Below, piece by piece: positions 16,277-25,550 of a stretch of 64,000 bases of DNA. Below the pieces are notes generated by a model. The model was given only the letters and a program-made list of their open reading frames with translations. It was not told the DNA's origin and did no database searches. The position numbers and the translations under genes are program-made. Source of the stretch: an uncultured Marivita sp. (GTDB lineage Bacteria; Pseudomonadota; Alphaproteobacteria; Rhodobacterales; Rhodobacteraceae); NCBI RefSeq assembly GCF_947488135.1, contig NZ_CANKYW010000001.1, forward strand, positions 930,001 to 994,000, written 5' to 3'. Positions within the stretch are counted from its first letter, which is position 1; the number at the start of each line of letters is the position of its first letter.

Positions 16277-19200
16277 ACCGCTTGTAGTGTTTCGCGGCAC
16301 CGATCATCCTCTGCGATATCGCAGGTGATCCGGAGTAGGATGGACGTCGCATCCGTGGCCTCGGCACGCGCAAGCGCATCGCGCCTAAGCCGGTCCGCTG
16401 TATCTGCATCCCCGCGCGTGGCCGCGACGCGGGCCTGCATGCGCATGAGCTCAGATGACGTCCAGGTCTCGCCGGTTCGGGTTTCGGTGCTCGCCCCTTC
16501 CGCCAAAACGCCATCTGCGGCTTCGATATCGCCTGCGCGCAGGTAAATCTCGGCCAGAACGGTGGCCAGCAAGGGGCCATAGTTGAAGGGGTTTGCGGCA
16601 CGAAACTCGGCGACGCGTTGTTCGAGATCCGCCATCTCGACCGGCGAAGGCGGCTGTGGCTGACGGCACAGGGCGGAAGCGAAGGGGAACAGCCGTGCCG
16701 CCGCCCGCATCACGCTGATACCGTGCTTTTCCGCAACGACCAGCCCCTCAGCCGCCATCTCGGCCAGTTCCGGCCCGTGCCGCGCAAGCGCCCCCCACAT
16801 CACGCGGAACGACACTGCTTGAGCAAGCGAATGCGCGTGGTCGATCTTCCGCGAATGGTCGATGGAAAACGCTCCGATTTGCCGCGCGCGATCAAGATCG
16901 CCGCTGATCCAGAGCGACATCGACAACAGCGCCGCGGTGATCTCGGCGTGATCGTAACCCTGGGCATGGGCAAACGACAAATGCGCGTCCTGATCGTATT
17001 GTCCTAGCGACTCTTCGAGCCTTTGCGTCGCGGTGATCTGGTCGCCCGTGTGCAGGGCCACGGCTCCGATAGCGCGGGTGGCGATCATGACGAAGGTTTC
17101 GTTCTGGGCCAGTTCCGCCGCCGCCAGAAGCGCCTTGGCGTGCTGCTCGGCCTTGGGGTAATTCGCGCGGACCAGCGCGTGAGAGTAGAGACCGTTGATC
17201 GCCAGCAACTCTGCCTTGCGGTCGCCGATGGCGCGCGCCAAGTCGACAGCCATCTGACCCAGTTCGGCGCTCCGGTCGGTCGCGATCCCAAACCGCGACC
17301 GTTCGACCGAGGCGAGCCCGGTTACGGCACGCAATCGCTGTGCGTTGACCTTGGCGCTTGGTGCCAGCCGCGCCAGCGCGCCGTCGGCCATCTCGAAGTA
17401 ATGCCCAGCTTCGACCAAGGCCGAACGCTTGAGAAACGCGTCACCCGCGCTTAGCGCGAATTCCGCCGTGCTTTCCCAATCATGGGCGGCTTGCGCGTGT
17501 TTGGCGAGTATCTCGGGCCGAATGTCGAGCAAATCATGCAAGACACGGAACGCGGATGCATGAAGGGTTCTGCGCACGCGCCCGTCAATCTGTTCGTAGA
17601 TCACGTCCCGGTAGGCCTTGTGACGGATACCGATGGTTTCGGTTCCGTGCAGATTTCGTTTTTCGATCAATCCGCCGGATTCCAGTGCATCGAGCGTCGG
17701 TTCCATGCGGTGTGCATCCAACGGGTATAGTCCGGTCAGCACATCGAGTGGTACGTGCGAACCAAGAACGGCAAGCGCTTCGATCAGGCCGCGACCGGAT
17801 TGGATTTTGTCCAACCGTTTGGACACGGTTTCGTAGATCGTGTGGGGAACCACGACGGCATCGGCAACTTCCGGCAGTTCCTGTCGCGCTTGTGCCTGCG
17901 CCAGCGTGTTGAGCATCAGCGGGTTGCCGTCCGCGTGGTAGAGGATGTTGTCCCGTACCGCGTCGGGAATGGGCGCCCCGGCAAGAATTCGGTTGAGAAG
18001 CCGGGTCGCATCGGCCTTGGACAAAGGCGGCAAGGTGATCTGTCGATGGGCCGCGGCGTCTTGCCAGATGTCGTTCGCATCGTCCCGCGTCACCGCGATC
18101 ATCAAAAGCGGCGCGCTGGCGGCACGCGCGGTTTCTGCGGTCTGCGCCATCAGAGCACGGGTCGAGTCGTCCGCCCATTGCGCGTTTTCGAGCACCACGA
18201 CGCCGGGGGTCTTGCCGTCCCCGACGAACCAACCACTGAGCAGCTCGAGGACCGCGTCGCGATCGTTTTTCGAGATCGCGGCAGTACCTTCGGATGTTTC
18301 ACCGAGGTCCAGAAATTGGGCTACCTGGTCAGCCATCTCAGCCGTGGGAGCGGTCAGAACACTGGCGAGCGATGGAGCCGCGTCCTTGGATGCCGTCAAT
18401 TGCGCCAACGCATTTGCAACCGGCTGCAAGGGCGATTGCGCGGACATTGCACTGCATTGCAGATGGATCGCCCGGGCCGGGGCTGTTACCGCGTCTGCGA
18501 GAAAACTTTGAACCAAAGTCGATTTTCCGAGGCCCGCATCCCCGGAGACGGTCACTGTTTTGGCCCGTCCTGTTTTCACGCTTTCCCAAGCATGGACCAG
18601 CGCTTCAATCTCTGTGGCACGTCCCACGAATTGCGCCGGTTTGAGCGGGGCTTGCATGGCATTTCGCAGGCCGACCAGATGGTAAACCTCGACCGGATCG
18701 GACAGCCCTTTCAGGGCGTGGCGTTCGGCATCCGTGTAATGCACGGACGCCTGTGTCAGGTCTCGCGTTTTGAAGTCTACCGCGCAGGATTGCGGCTGTG
18801 CGATGGTCTGAAGCCGGGCCGCGCGGTTCACGACCGGCCCGACCAGATGCATCTGATCCCCGGATCCGTCGCTGTGCTTCAGTCCGACGGCTGCCTGGCC
18901 GGATGCGATACCGATCCGGGTGACGATGTGGATGGGGTCATGGCTTTCGATCGTCACTGGTGTTTTGGCCAGCGTGGTTTGCAAATCCCGGGCCGCCAGC
19001 ACGCATCGTTCGGCGAACCCGTCCAGGACCTTCGGATAGCCGAACAGAATGACAAGCCCGTCGCCCTGCGGTGTAGCCAAATGGCCGTTGTGCCGACGGG
19101 CCACGGTTTCCGCGACAGTGTAATAATGCTGAAGAACGATCTGCATTTCGTCGATATCGAGCCGTTCCCCAAGCTCGGTCGACCCAACCATGTCGCAGAA

Positions 19201-19467
19201 AAGCACGCTCAGTCGGCGCAACTGAACCGGGTTTGTGCCGGGCAGAACAGTGGAGGTGGCACTCGGGCCTGCGTCGCCGTTCAGGGATTGAAGCCCTTTC
19301 AGCAGTTTCCGCCGCTGGCCAAGACTGAGTCCAAGCTCCTTGAGATCGCCGTCATCCAGCAGCGGCAGCACCGTCATGTCGATATCTTCCGCGGTCAGCC
19401 GCTCCTGCAAGTGCAGCAGATCGACTTGCGCCAGAAAGTCAGACAACTCCAGTGATGTGGCAGCCAT
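16186..19467 (-). CDS. SAM-domain/class III nucleotidyl cyclase/AAA ATPase/TPR signalling protein
   Basis: A 1093-residue protein; ATG 19467 is taken as start, with an in-frame GTG at 19485 as the alternative. Residues ~5-65 are a SAM-type helical domain (DFLAQVDLLHLQERL, DLKELGLSLGQRRKLL). The class III cyclase follows at ~85-260: LSVLFCDMVGSTELG, PQGDGLVILFGYP with the second metal Asp, and VVNRAARLQ with the transition-state Asn and Arg. Then comes a P-loop ATPase (SGDAGLGKSTL) and, to the end, helical TPR-like repeats. It probably makes cAMP or cGMP in response to a protein or ligand signal. Three cNMP-binding membrane proteins lie just downstream in genome order, so their ligand may come from this enzyme. 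Confidence 0.87.
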   Translation of the reverse strand: MAATSLELSDFLAQVDLLHLQERLTAEDIDMTVLPLLDDGDLKELGLSLGQRRKLLKGLQSLNGDAGPSATSTVLPGTNPVQLRRLSVLFCDMVGSTELGERLDIDEMQIVLQHYYTVAETVARRHNGHLATPQGDGLVILFGYPKVLDGFAERCVLAARDLQTTLAKTPVTIESHDPIHIVTRIGIASGQAAVGLKHSDGSGDQMHLVGPVVNRAARLQTIAQPQSCAVDFKTRDLTQASVHYTDAERHALKGLSDPVEVYHLVGLRNAMQAPLKPAQFVGRATEIEALVHAWESVKTGRAKTVTVSGDAGLGKSTLVQSFLADAVTAPARAIHLQCSAMSAQSPLQPVANALAQLTASKDAAPSLASVLTAPTAEMADQVAQFLDLGETSEGTAAISKNDRDAVLELLSGWFVGDGKTPGVVVLENAQWADDSTRALMAQTAETARAASAPLLMIAVTRDDANDIWQDAAAHRQITLPPLSKADATRLLNRILAGAPIPDAVRDNILYHADGNPLMLNTLAQAQARQELPEVADAVVVPHTIYETVSKRLDKIQSGRGLIEALAVLGSHVPLDVLTGLYPLDAHRMEPTLDALESGGLIEKRNLHGTETIGIRHKAYRDVIYEQIDGRVRRTLHASAFRVLHDLLDIRPEILAKHAQAAHDWESTAEFALSAGDAFLKRSALVEAGHYFEMADGALARLAPSAKVNAQRLRAVTGLASVERSRFGIATDRSAELGQMAVDLARAIGDRKAELLAINGLYSHALVRANYPKAEQHAKALLAAAELAQNETFVMIATRAIGAVALHTGDQITATQRLEESLGQYDQDAHLSFAHAQGYDHAEITAALLSMSLWISGDLDRARQIGAFSIDHSRKIDHAHSLAQAVSFRVMWGALARHGPELAEMAAEGLVVAEKHGISVMRAAARLFPFASALCRQPQPPSPVEMADLEQRVAEFRAANPFNYGPLLATVLAEIYLRAGDIEAADGVLAEGASTETRTGETWTSSELMRMQARVAATRGDADTADRLRRDALARAEATDATSILLRITCDIAEDDRCRETLQAVQDTLSRMISLDDGWDVTRAHGLLDGNGTA

Positions 19468-19600
19468 GCAGGAGGTCGTCTCCACGTCATAGTCAGGGGG
19501 TCAAGCGTGTGACCTGACAGGAAAAATCTACACCAAGACAGGTACGTGTTGCAAACGCCGTGATGTCGAGTTTCATCTTGTCCGCTGATTTTGGAACCGG

Positions 19601-20311
19601 TCACATCCCGGCGCCGGAGGACCGTCCACTCATCCGCGCGTTTGCGGCCACCAGTTTGATCCCGGTGTCCTTGCGGATCGCGCGTTCGATGTCGACGCGC
19701 AGTTCGGGGTTCCGGTTGCAGAGTTTGAGAAGCTCTTTGGACGTGACCTTGAAAACCCGCGCCGGGCTGGCAAGCGTCACGGTCGCAGTGGCGCGGCCCC
19801 CGTCAAAACAGGTCAGTTCACCGACGAAAGCGTCCGAGTCCAGCATGCCAACCTTGTGTCCGCCATGACTGACCTCCGCTTCACCAAGCAATATGTAGAC
19901 CAGAGCGCCAAGCTCCTCGTCCTCTTCCGCGATAACGGTGCCCGGGGGCAGGTCTTCCCAGGATCCGGACAGAAAGAAACGACGCACAAGCGGTTTGGGG
20001 ATCGTCGGCAGTGTGGATCGGGCGAAAGCGGCTTCCTCCGGTGTGAGCCTGGTCGAATGATGCAGGATAAAATACCGGGCAAGGCCGAATACGCTGATCG
20101 CAATCCATGTGGTCTGGATGATGGCCGACGAAAGATTGAAATTGTTGGTCAGGGATACAAGCACAAGGGCGGCGGCGATCAGGTTCATCATCGTGTAGGT
20201 ATAGCCGTTTCCACGAAGCAACCCGGCTTGAAGGGCGGCATAGGCGCTGATGTAGAAGACGACACCGGCGAGACCGATGGCGTCGAAGATCACGGTCTGT
20301 GGGATATCCAT
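19601..20311 (-). CDS. Small membrane protein with cyclic-nucleotide-binding domain
   Basis: A 236-residue protein. Residues ~8-80 hold three hydrophobic helices (AIGLAGVVFYISAYAAL, MMNLIAAALVLVSL, IIQTTWIAISVFGLARYFIL), like the short integral domain often placed before cNMP sensors. Residues ~115-220 form a cNMP-binding domain with the phosphate-binding cassette FVGELTCFDGGRATATVTL, including the key Arg. No output domain is visible beyond it. It lies on the same strand as the cyclase, 133 bp upstream of the cyclase start, and could be a membrane-bound cAMP/cGMP sensor. Function beyond ligand binding is unknown. Confidence 0.78.
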   Translation of the reverse strand: MDIPQTVIFDAIGLAGVVFYISAYAALQAGLLRGNGYTYTMMNLIAAALVLVSLTNNFNLSSAIIQTTWIAISVFGLARYFILHHSTRLTPEEAAFARSTLPTIPKPLVRRFFLSGSWEDLPPGTVIAEEDEELGALVYILLGEAEVSHGGHKVGMLDSDAFVGELTCFDGGRATATVTLASPARVFKVTSKELLKLCNRNPELRVDIERAIRKDTGIKLVAANARMSGRSSGAGM

Positions 20312-20507
20312 CGTGTTGCGCCTCGGTCTTTATTCATGAACTTGTATTTGGCGCCATTACCGAGTCCCGTCGAACGGATATCGAGTTTGCGCTGGCACTC
20401 TCTTTTGAGCCGAAGTCGGAAACCTACCCGAAAAATACATCTAATTCAAAGACGGGGTGATACCACGTCTTCTTTGCGCAAAGCCGGTCAATTCGGAAAA
20501 CGAACCA

Positions 20508-22715
20508 TTACGACCACTGAATGAGCACACGGTCATGGGTGGTCCCTAGCGAACCCGCTAGGCCCCCAAATCGCGCAGCAGCCGCGTCGTGCGGGTCAGG
20601 CGTCGTGCCATGCCGCCGGCGATGGCCTTGTGGAACGCCAGGGGCCGCAGTTGGGTTGGACCTCTCCAACGCATCTATGCGCTCCATGTCGATCCGCAGC
20701 ACGATCGACGGAACACTCGCCACGATATCCGCAGAGCGGGCGTTCCCGGAGTAATACGCCATTTCCCCGATGATCGCCTTGGGCCGCACCTTGGCCACCA
20801 CGGCCATCGCGCCATCGCTGTCCGGCGCCCAGACCGCCAACTCACCGGTCCAGAGGTAATAGATCTCGTCGGATTTCGCCCCTTGCTGCACCAGCACGTC
20901 ACCGGCTGCGAGCTCGACGCGTTCGAGAAACCCGTCCTGCGGCATCTCGGAGAGAAACCCGTCGATCTCAGCGAATGCGCCGCCCTGTGTCGAGGCATCT
21001 TCGGTCCGGTGATGGGTGATCACGATGTCTTCCACATGCTCAAGCGCGTCATTCAGGCCACCGTAGAAATCCACGTCCTGCGCGGTCAAGGCGGAGGCCA
21101 ACTCCAACTGGGCCTTCTCCCCAAGACCCGAGAGCACCAGTTTGACATCGCGATCCGCGCAATCCGAGGCCATGCGCGACAGCACCCGGATCGTTGAGAC
21201 GTCGATCCCGGATGCGTGACCGAAGTCGAGAACCAGACATTCGACCCGTGTGCCCCGAGCCGAGATCAGGGCCTGCATCTTGTCCCGCAAGCTGTTGGCC
21301 GAGCCGAAGAACAGAAAGCCGGAAAGCTCCACGATTTTCACCGCGCGTCCGGCGTCGGTCAGGATGCGCAGATCGGTGTCGGGCCGTTCCACCGGGGACC
21401 TGCGCGTGCCAAGATCGCTCTCGGATCGGATCAGGTCGAGCTTCGCGTAGGACACGATGAAGAGCGCGCAGGCGACGAGCAGACCAATTCCGATCGCGGT
21501 GAGAAAGCTGAAGCCGATGGCCACGACGGGGATCAGGAGTACGATCGCATAATCGAGACGGCCCAGACGCCGCCGCTCTTCCCAGACCCAGGTGTAAAGC
21601 AGATCGAGCCCCAGAAAGATCAGGACGGCCGCGAACAGGCCGACCGGCAGGCCCGAGAGCACGTTGGCCCCGAAAAGGAGGATCGCAAGGCACCCCATGC
21701 CGCTGCTGATCCCGGCAAGCCGCCCGACAAGGCCAAGCCTGTTGGCCAGAATGGTCTCGGGCACGATGTGATAGCCGGGAATGCCCCCGGCAAAACCGCC
21801 AAGGATATTTGCGATCCCGGCGCCTTTGACTTCGGTGCTGATGTCGAAATCCCGCCGCAGCGCCAGTTCGAGCCCGGATGCGTTCAATGTCGCGCCCAAC
21901 ATACAGGACGCGATGATCGTCACCAGAACAGGCGCTTGGGCAAGGATGGCGCCCCAATCCGCTTTCGTCAGCAGATCGGGCCCGATCCCGTCAAGAAGCC
22001 TGCCGTCGGTGAAGGGGCCAAGCAGAAGGCCATCCGCCCGGGCTTGGTCCAGGGACAGCCCCAACAGCCAAAGCATGGCATAGAACCCGGCGGCCGTCAG
22101 GGTAAGAGCCAGCGGCAGGGTCATCGTGCTGTGGACCACGCGCGTCAACAGCACGATCCCAAAGGCGGCAATCAGCGGCGGCCCCCATTTGAACGCGACA
22201 TCCGACGCCAGATAACCGCTCCAACCGGCGTCCACGACGGTATCGCCAAGAGCCACGCCGACACCGCCGATCAACAGCAACAACCCGGTCGCAGCGAGAA
22301 ACCCGGCGAGGACGGGGTAGGGGACGAAGCGTGCAAGATAAGCCAGTCTGAGCTGTCCAACCAGAACACCCGTCACTCCGGTCAGGACCGATGACAGCGC
22401 AACCAGACAGGCGACGGTCGCGAAGAGCGCTTCACCGGTCAACTGCCCCTGCGCGACAATCGAGGCGGCTGCACCGGCAAGCAGGATGGCCGGGATGTCC
22501 TGTGGGGCAAGGATCGTGCCCTTGTAGGAAAGCGAAAAGGCTCCGGTGAACGCGATGACGACGCTGCCCAAGAGGACCAGACCTATACCGCGATCGAGAA
22601 ACGGACCAAGCGCGCCTTGGTAGATGATCGCTGCGAAGGAAATCGCGAAGACGGCCGATATCACGGCGGTGAAGACAGCACCGAACAGGCTTCTCGTGAG
22701 TGGCAGCACTGACAT
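20508..22715 (-). CDS. SulP-family anion transporter with STAS and cNMP-binding domains; C-terminus frameshifted
   Basis: The 735-residue reading has ~11 hydrophobic segments in a SulP-type core (residues 1-420), a STAS domain (~450-550, LDFGHASGIDVSTIRVL) and a cNMP-binding domain (~590-690, IIGEMAYYSGNARSADIV). It would move sulfate, bicarbonate or another anion under cyclic-nucleotide control. The last ~40 residues after ALERSNPTAA are unlike the family. Removing one C from the run at 20641-20644 gives LAFHKAIAGGMARRLTRTTR and a stop at 20558-20560, the usual end of SulP-cNMP proteins. So there is a 1-base insertion, either real or a sequencing error in a homopolymer. Confidence 0.85.
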   Translation of the reverse strand: MSVLPLTRSLFGAVFTAVISAVFAISFAAIIYQGALGPFLDRGIGLVLLGSVVIAFTGAFSLSYKGTILAPQDIPAILLAGAAASIVAQGQLTGEALFATVACLVALSSVLTGVTGVLVGQLRLAYLARFVPYPVLAGFLAATGLLLLIGGVGVALGDTVVDAGWSGYLASDVAFKWGPPLIAAFGIVLLTRVVHSTMTLPLALTLTAAGFYAMLWLLGLSLDQARADGLLLGPFTDGRLLDGIGPDLLTKADWGAILAQAPVLVTIIASCMLGATLNASGLELALRRDFDISTEVKGAGIANILGGFAGGIPGYHIVPETILANRLGLVGRLAGISSGMGCLAILLFGANVLSGLPVGLFAAVLIFLGLDLLYTWVWEERRRLGRLDYAIVLLIPVVAIGFSFLTAIGIGLLVACALFIVSYAKLDLIRSESDLGTRRSPVERPDTDLRILTDAGRAVKIVELSGFLFFGSANSLRDKMQALISARGTRVECLVLDFGHASGIDVSTIRVLSRMASDCADRDVKLVLSGLGEKAQLELASALTAQDVDFYGGLNDALEHVEDIVITHHRTEDASTQGGAFAEIDGFLSEMPQDGFLERVELAAGDVLVQQGAKSDEIYYLWTGELAVWAPDSDGAMAVVAKVRPKAIIGEMAYYSGNARSADIVASVPSIVLRIDMERIDALERSNPTAAPGVPQGHRRRHGTTPDPHDAAAARFGGLAGSLGTTHDRVLIQWS

Positions 22716-22879
22716 TCCTTCCGTGCACGGCGCTGCACTTGGACGCGGCCGCGCTTAACTCTGCGTCAGCCTTCGTAACCCTTTGATCCCGTTGCGACAA
22801 TGAAAAGGAACGCGAAACGTCGACGAGGACGAGGACAGAAGAACTCGCGCGACACACGCACCTTGTGTGGGTCGAGGGG

Positions 22880-23608
22880 TCAGGAGTCCGTCACGGTTGA
22901 CTCGTGCGGCGTTGATGGCGCACCGTCCGAAGCAAGCTCGATCGGCGCACCCGCACGCGCGACTTTCCCGGCCAGATCAAGAGAGATCATCGTATCCATC
23001 GCCAGGCCGAACCGAGGATCGCGCTTCACACGTTTCTTGAGCGTGGTGACGTCCCATTCGAGCAGCTCGCTCTCATCCGCCAGAAAGGTGGATGCCGACG
23101 CCGGATTTCCGGTCAGGTATCCGACCTCGCCCACGAAAGCACCGTTGGGAATGGAAAACCGCGCTCCGTTTTTCTCGACCTCGACGATGCCATCTATGAC
23201 GTAATACAGGGTTTCGACCGGCGCGTTCTCGCGGGTCAAGCGATGCCCCGTCGGCCGCGTCACGCGCTGCGCCGCCGTCATCAACCTGCGGAAATCGCCC
23301 GGTGGCAAAGCTTTGAAATCCTCGTAGAGATCCCGGTATTGCCGTGGAATGGCCCAAGCCGATCTGCGGTATAACAAGCTTGCCAGACCGATGAGGTTTG
23401 CCGTTCCGGTCGCGCAGCTGGCCCAAATCGCGGGCCACAGGGGCGAAGTATCGACGACGGCATAGTACCAGATGTAAAGTGCGGTTCCGATCAAAAGCAT
23501 GATCCGCAGCAGGATCTGATTCAGGATCAGATACCCCAGCACGAACATCCCGGCGGCGGCCAGCACCAGCAAATCGGATAATGTCAGGTCTTCCAATCCA
23601 GCCACCAT
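22880..23608 (-). CDS. Popeye-like membrane protein with cNMP-binding domain
   Basis: A 242-residue protein from the ATG at 23608 (an in-frame extension to 23719 has no clear start signals). Three hydrophobic helices occupy residues ~8-80 (LLVLAAAGMFVLGYLIL, IMLLIGTALYIWYYAVV, ATGTANLIGLASLLY), followed by a cNMP-binding fold (YVIDGIVEVEKNGARFSIP, FVGEVGYLTGNPASASTF). This layout is that of bacterial Popeye-domain (POPDC-like) proteins. The Arg usually found in the phosphate cassette is absent (GNPASAS), as in vertebrate POPDC, which binds cAMP differently. It is upstream of the SulP gene on the same strand. Role: a likely membrane cAMP effector, inferred. Confidence 0.75.
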   Translation of the reverse strand: MVAGLEDLTLSDLLVLAAAGMFVLGYLILNQILLRIMLLIGTALYIWYYAVVDTSPLWPAIWASCATGTANLIGLASLLYRRSAWAIPRQYRDLYEDFKALPPGDFRRLMTAAQRVTRPTGHRLTRENAPVETLYYVIDGIVEVEKNGARFSIPNGAFVGEVGYLTGNPASASTFLADESELLEWDVTTLKKRVKRDPRFGLAMDTMISLDLAGKVARAGAPIELASDGAPSTPHESTVTDS

Positions 23609-23858
23609 GCGTCTCGGTGCTTCCCTATCCGGGTCTTGTTCGGATGCCGACCCTTCCAGCAAAGTGACGCGATGGCAACCTCTTGCCTGGGCTGGCAAGA
23701 CCTTCGGCAAGATCGTCATGTCCCCCGATCAGCAGGGGGCAGGCGGTGACCATCAGGTTCCGGACGGCACGGATGATGAGTGTTCCACAAGGCAAGATCG
23801 AGTCGTGAAGACGACAACCGCATCGAACCACGGCAAAAGTCATCACTGACCCCGCCAC

Positions 23859-23872
23859 CTGATCCAGATCAA
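23859..23872. promoter_or_regulatory. FNR/FnrL-like box CTGATCCAGATCAA
   Basis: One mismatch to the FNR consensus TTGAT-N4-ATCAA. It lies between the divergent Popeye-like gene and the arsR-like gene, 54 bp before the latter's start. It is one of four similar boxes between 23.8 and 38.3 kb, which raises confidence, but no binding is shown. Confidence 0.45.
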
Positions 23873-23886
23873 GGCGATGGATCGCT

Positions 23887-23910
23887 GCATATGCGTAAAT
23901 GCGCATAAGC
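23887..23910. promoter_or_regulatory. Inverted-repeat operator upstream of the arsR-like gene
   Basis: GCATATGCGTA (23887-23897) and TGCGCATAAGC (23900-23910) are near-perfect inverted halves (9 of 11 matching) separated by AA, ending 15 bp before the start codon at 23926. ArsR/SmtB repressors bind such AT-centred inverted repeats at their own promoters, so this is the probable self-regulatory site. Confidence 0.6.
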
Positions 23911-23925
23911 AGAAGGAAGTCCCAC

Positions 23926-24216
23926 ATGATTCTCCCGGTTCTGACGGCCCTTGCCGAACCCACGCGCCTCGCGGCGATGCGCCTTCTCTATGACGGCACA
24001 GAGCACTGCGTCTGCGAATTGATGGTCAAGCTGGACGCGAGTCAAAGCCGGATGTCGCGCCACATGAAGGTGCTTCGGGACGCTGGGCTGGTGTTGGACC
24101 GGCGTGACGCGCAATGGGTTCGATACCGTCGAAACCCTGACCTTGCACCGGAACTCGTTACTGCGGTGGACGCAATCCTGACGGCCGACCGCGAATTGGA
24201 AAGGGATGTCGCATGA
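23926..24216 (+). CDS. ArsR/SmtB-family transcriptional repressor
   Basis: A 96-residue winged-helix protein; the ATG at 23926 follows AGAAGGAAG. Motifs are LAEPTRLAAMRLLYDGTEHCVCELM in the first helices and SQSRMSRHMKVLRDAGLV as the recognition helix. The CVC pair in the alpha-3 region is the classic thiol site for As(III) or other soft metals in ArsR; a related site is used by redox sensors. It overlaps the permease gene by 4 bp and is preceded by an inverted repeat, so it probably represses this permease/thioredoxin/MBL operon and releases DNA on binding metal or on thiol oxidation. The true inducer is unknown. Confidence 0.87.
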   Translation: MILPVLTALAEPTRLAAMRLLYDGTEHCVCELMVKLDASQSRMSRHMKVLRDAGLVLDRRDAQWVRYRRNPDLAPELVTAVDAILTADRELERDVA

Positions 24217-25271
24217 CGACGGGAACGCATGGGGCCGACGCGCGCGAACACACGTCGGATTGGCTTTGGTATGCCGGTGTCGCGATCGCGGCAGGGATCT
24301 GGTGGCTGATCTACGGTCAGTTGATCCCGTTTTCCGAATGGGCGACGGGGCTCTTCCCCGTAGACCGTCACAGCCACACCGGCGAGGCCATCGCCTTTTT
24401 CATCTATGACGTGCCCAAGGTTCTTCTGCTTCTGACGGGCATCGTTTTCGTCACCGGCGTGCTGCGCAGCTGGTTCAGCCCCGAAAAAACCCGCGCGATC
24501 CTGGCGGGCAAACGGCAAATCTGGGGATATCCGCTGGCGGCCTTGCTGGGTGTGCTGACGCCATTTTGCTCGTGCTCTTCTGTGCCGCTCTTCATCGGCT
24601 TCGTCTCGGCGGGCATCCCGTTGGGGGTGACATTTTCCTTCCTGATCGCGGGGCCGATGGTGGGTCCGGTGGGCCTTGGTCTGCTCTACGGTCTCGTCGG
24701 CTGGCAGATCGCCACGGTCTATCTGGTCTTCGGCTTCACCATCGCCACGGTTGCAGGGGTCGTTCTTGGCCGGATGGGGTTGGAGCGTTACTTGCAGGAC
24801 TGGGTGCGCGAGCTGAACGCCGGTCCTCTCGGTGACCTGCCCGAGGAACGTCTGACCATGGTGGACCGTCTGAAGACGGGTGCCGAGCAGGTCCGGGAGA
24901 TCGTCGGCAAGGTCTGGATTTGGGTCCTGATCGGTATCGGCCTCGGCGCGGCCATTCACGGATACGTTCCGGAAGAGATGATGCTGCGGATCATGGGGGG
25001 CGAAGCCTGGTGGTCAGTGCCTGCCGCTGTTGTCGTCGGGGTTCCGATGTACACCAATGCCGCCGGGGTCATCCCGATTGTCGAGGCGCTTTTGGGCAAG
25101 GGCGCCGCTCTGGGGACGACACTGGCCTTCATGATGTCGGTGATCGCGCTGTCGCTGCCGGAGATGATCATCCTCAAGCAGGTGCTGACCCTTCGCCTGA
25201 TCGCCATCTTCATCACAGTCGTCGCGACGGGCATTCTCGCCACCGGCTTTCTCTTCAATTTCCTGCTCTGA
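24213..25271 (+). CDS. Permease of the ArsP/DUF318 family
   Basis: A 352-residue inner-membrane protein with about eight hydrophobic helices and the family signature PFCSCSSVPLFIGFVSAGIPLG near residue 112-134; the second half has VPMYTNAAGVIPIVEALL. The family (PF03773) includes ArsP, which exports trivalent organoarsenicals, and others linked to thiol compounds. The CSCSS cysteines may bind the soft metal or thiol. It follows the ArsR gene by a 4-bp overlap and precedes a thioredoxin-like gene. Together these suggest efflux of a thiol-reactive compound; the substrate is inferred. Confidence 0.85.
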   Translation: MTTGTHGADAREHTSDWLWYAGVAIAAGIWWLIYGQLIPFSEWATGLFPVDRHSHTGEAIAFFIYDVPKVLLLLTGIVFVTGVLRSWFSPEKTRAILAGKRQIWGYPLAALLGVLTPFCSCSSVPLFIGFVSAGIPLGVTFSFLIAGPMVGPVGLGLLYGLVGWQIATVYLVFGFTIATVAGVVLGRMGLERYLQDWVRELNAGPLGDLPEERLTMVDRLKTGAEQVREIVGKVWIWVLIGIGLGAAIHGYVPEEMMLRIMGGEAWWSVPAAVVVGVPMYTNAAGVIPIVEALLGKGAALGTTLAFMMSVIALSLPEMIILKQVLTLRLIAIFITVVATGILATGFLFNFLL

Positions 25272-25313
25272 ACGACCTTCTGCGTCGTCGCCCTCTTCTG
25301 AAAGGACACACTC

Positions 25314-25550
25314 ATGAAAACCGTCAAAGTCTATGGCCCCGGCTGTAAACGATGCGAGGCCACCGAGACCATGATCAAGGACGCCGCGACAAAACTCGGC
25401 ATCGAGGTCGATGTGACCAAAGTGACCGACCCGCGCGAGATCGCGATGGCGGGTGTGATGTCCACGCCGGGCGTGTCGGTCGATGGCAAGCTTGTCCACA
25501 CCGGCGGTCTGCCGGATGCGGCGAAGCTCGAAGGATGGTTGGCCTCGTGA
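25314..25550 (+). CDS. Small thioredoxin-fold protein (redox-active disulfide protein 2 type)
   Basis: A 78-residue protein starting after GAAAGGACAC. Its CKRC pair at residues 11-14 (YGPGCKRCEATE) is the CxxC active site, and STPGVSVDG supplies the cis-Pro loop. Proteins of this type are commonly encoded beside ArsP/DUF318 permeases, as here, and may reduce or hand over the substrate. It sits 42 bp after the permease, and its end overlaps the next reading frame. Confidence 0.85.
   Translation: MKTVKVYGPGCKRCEATETMIKDAATKLGIEVDVTKVTDPREIAMAGVMSTPGVSVDGKLVHTGGLPDAAKLEGWLAS

Noticed and set aside
17755-19455. Long plus-strand frame opposite the cyclase gene
   Set aside because: The minus strand encodes a clear SAM/cyclase/AAA protein; the opposite product is low-complexity and matches nothing.
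21216-22394. Long plus-strand frame opposite the SulP gene
   Set aside because: Its Gln/Asp/Arg-rich product is typical of an antisense frame over a membrane protein gene.
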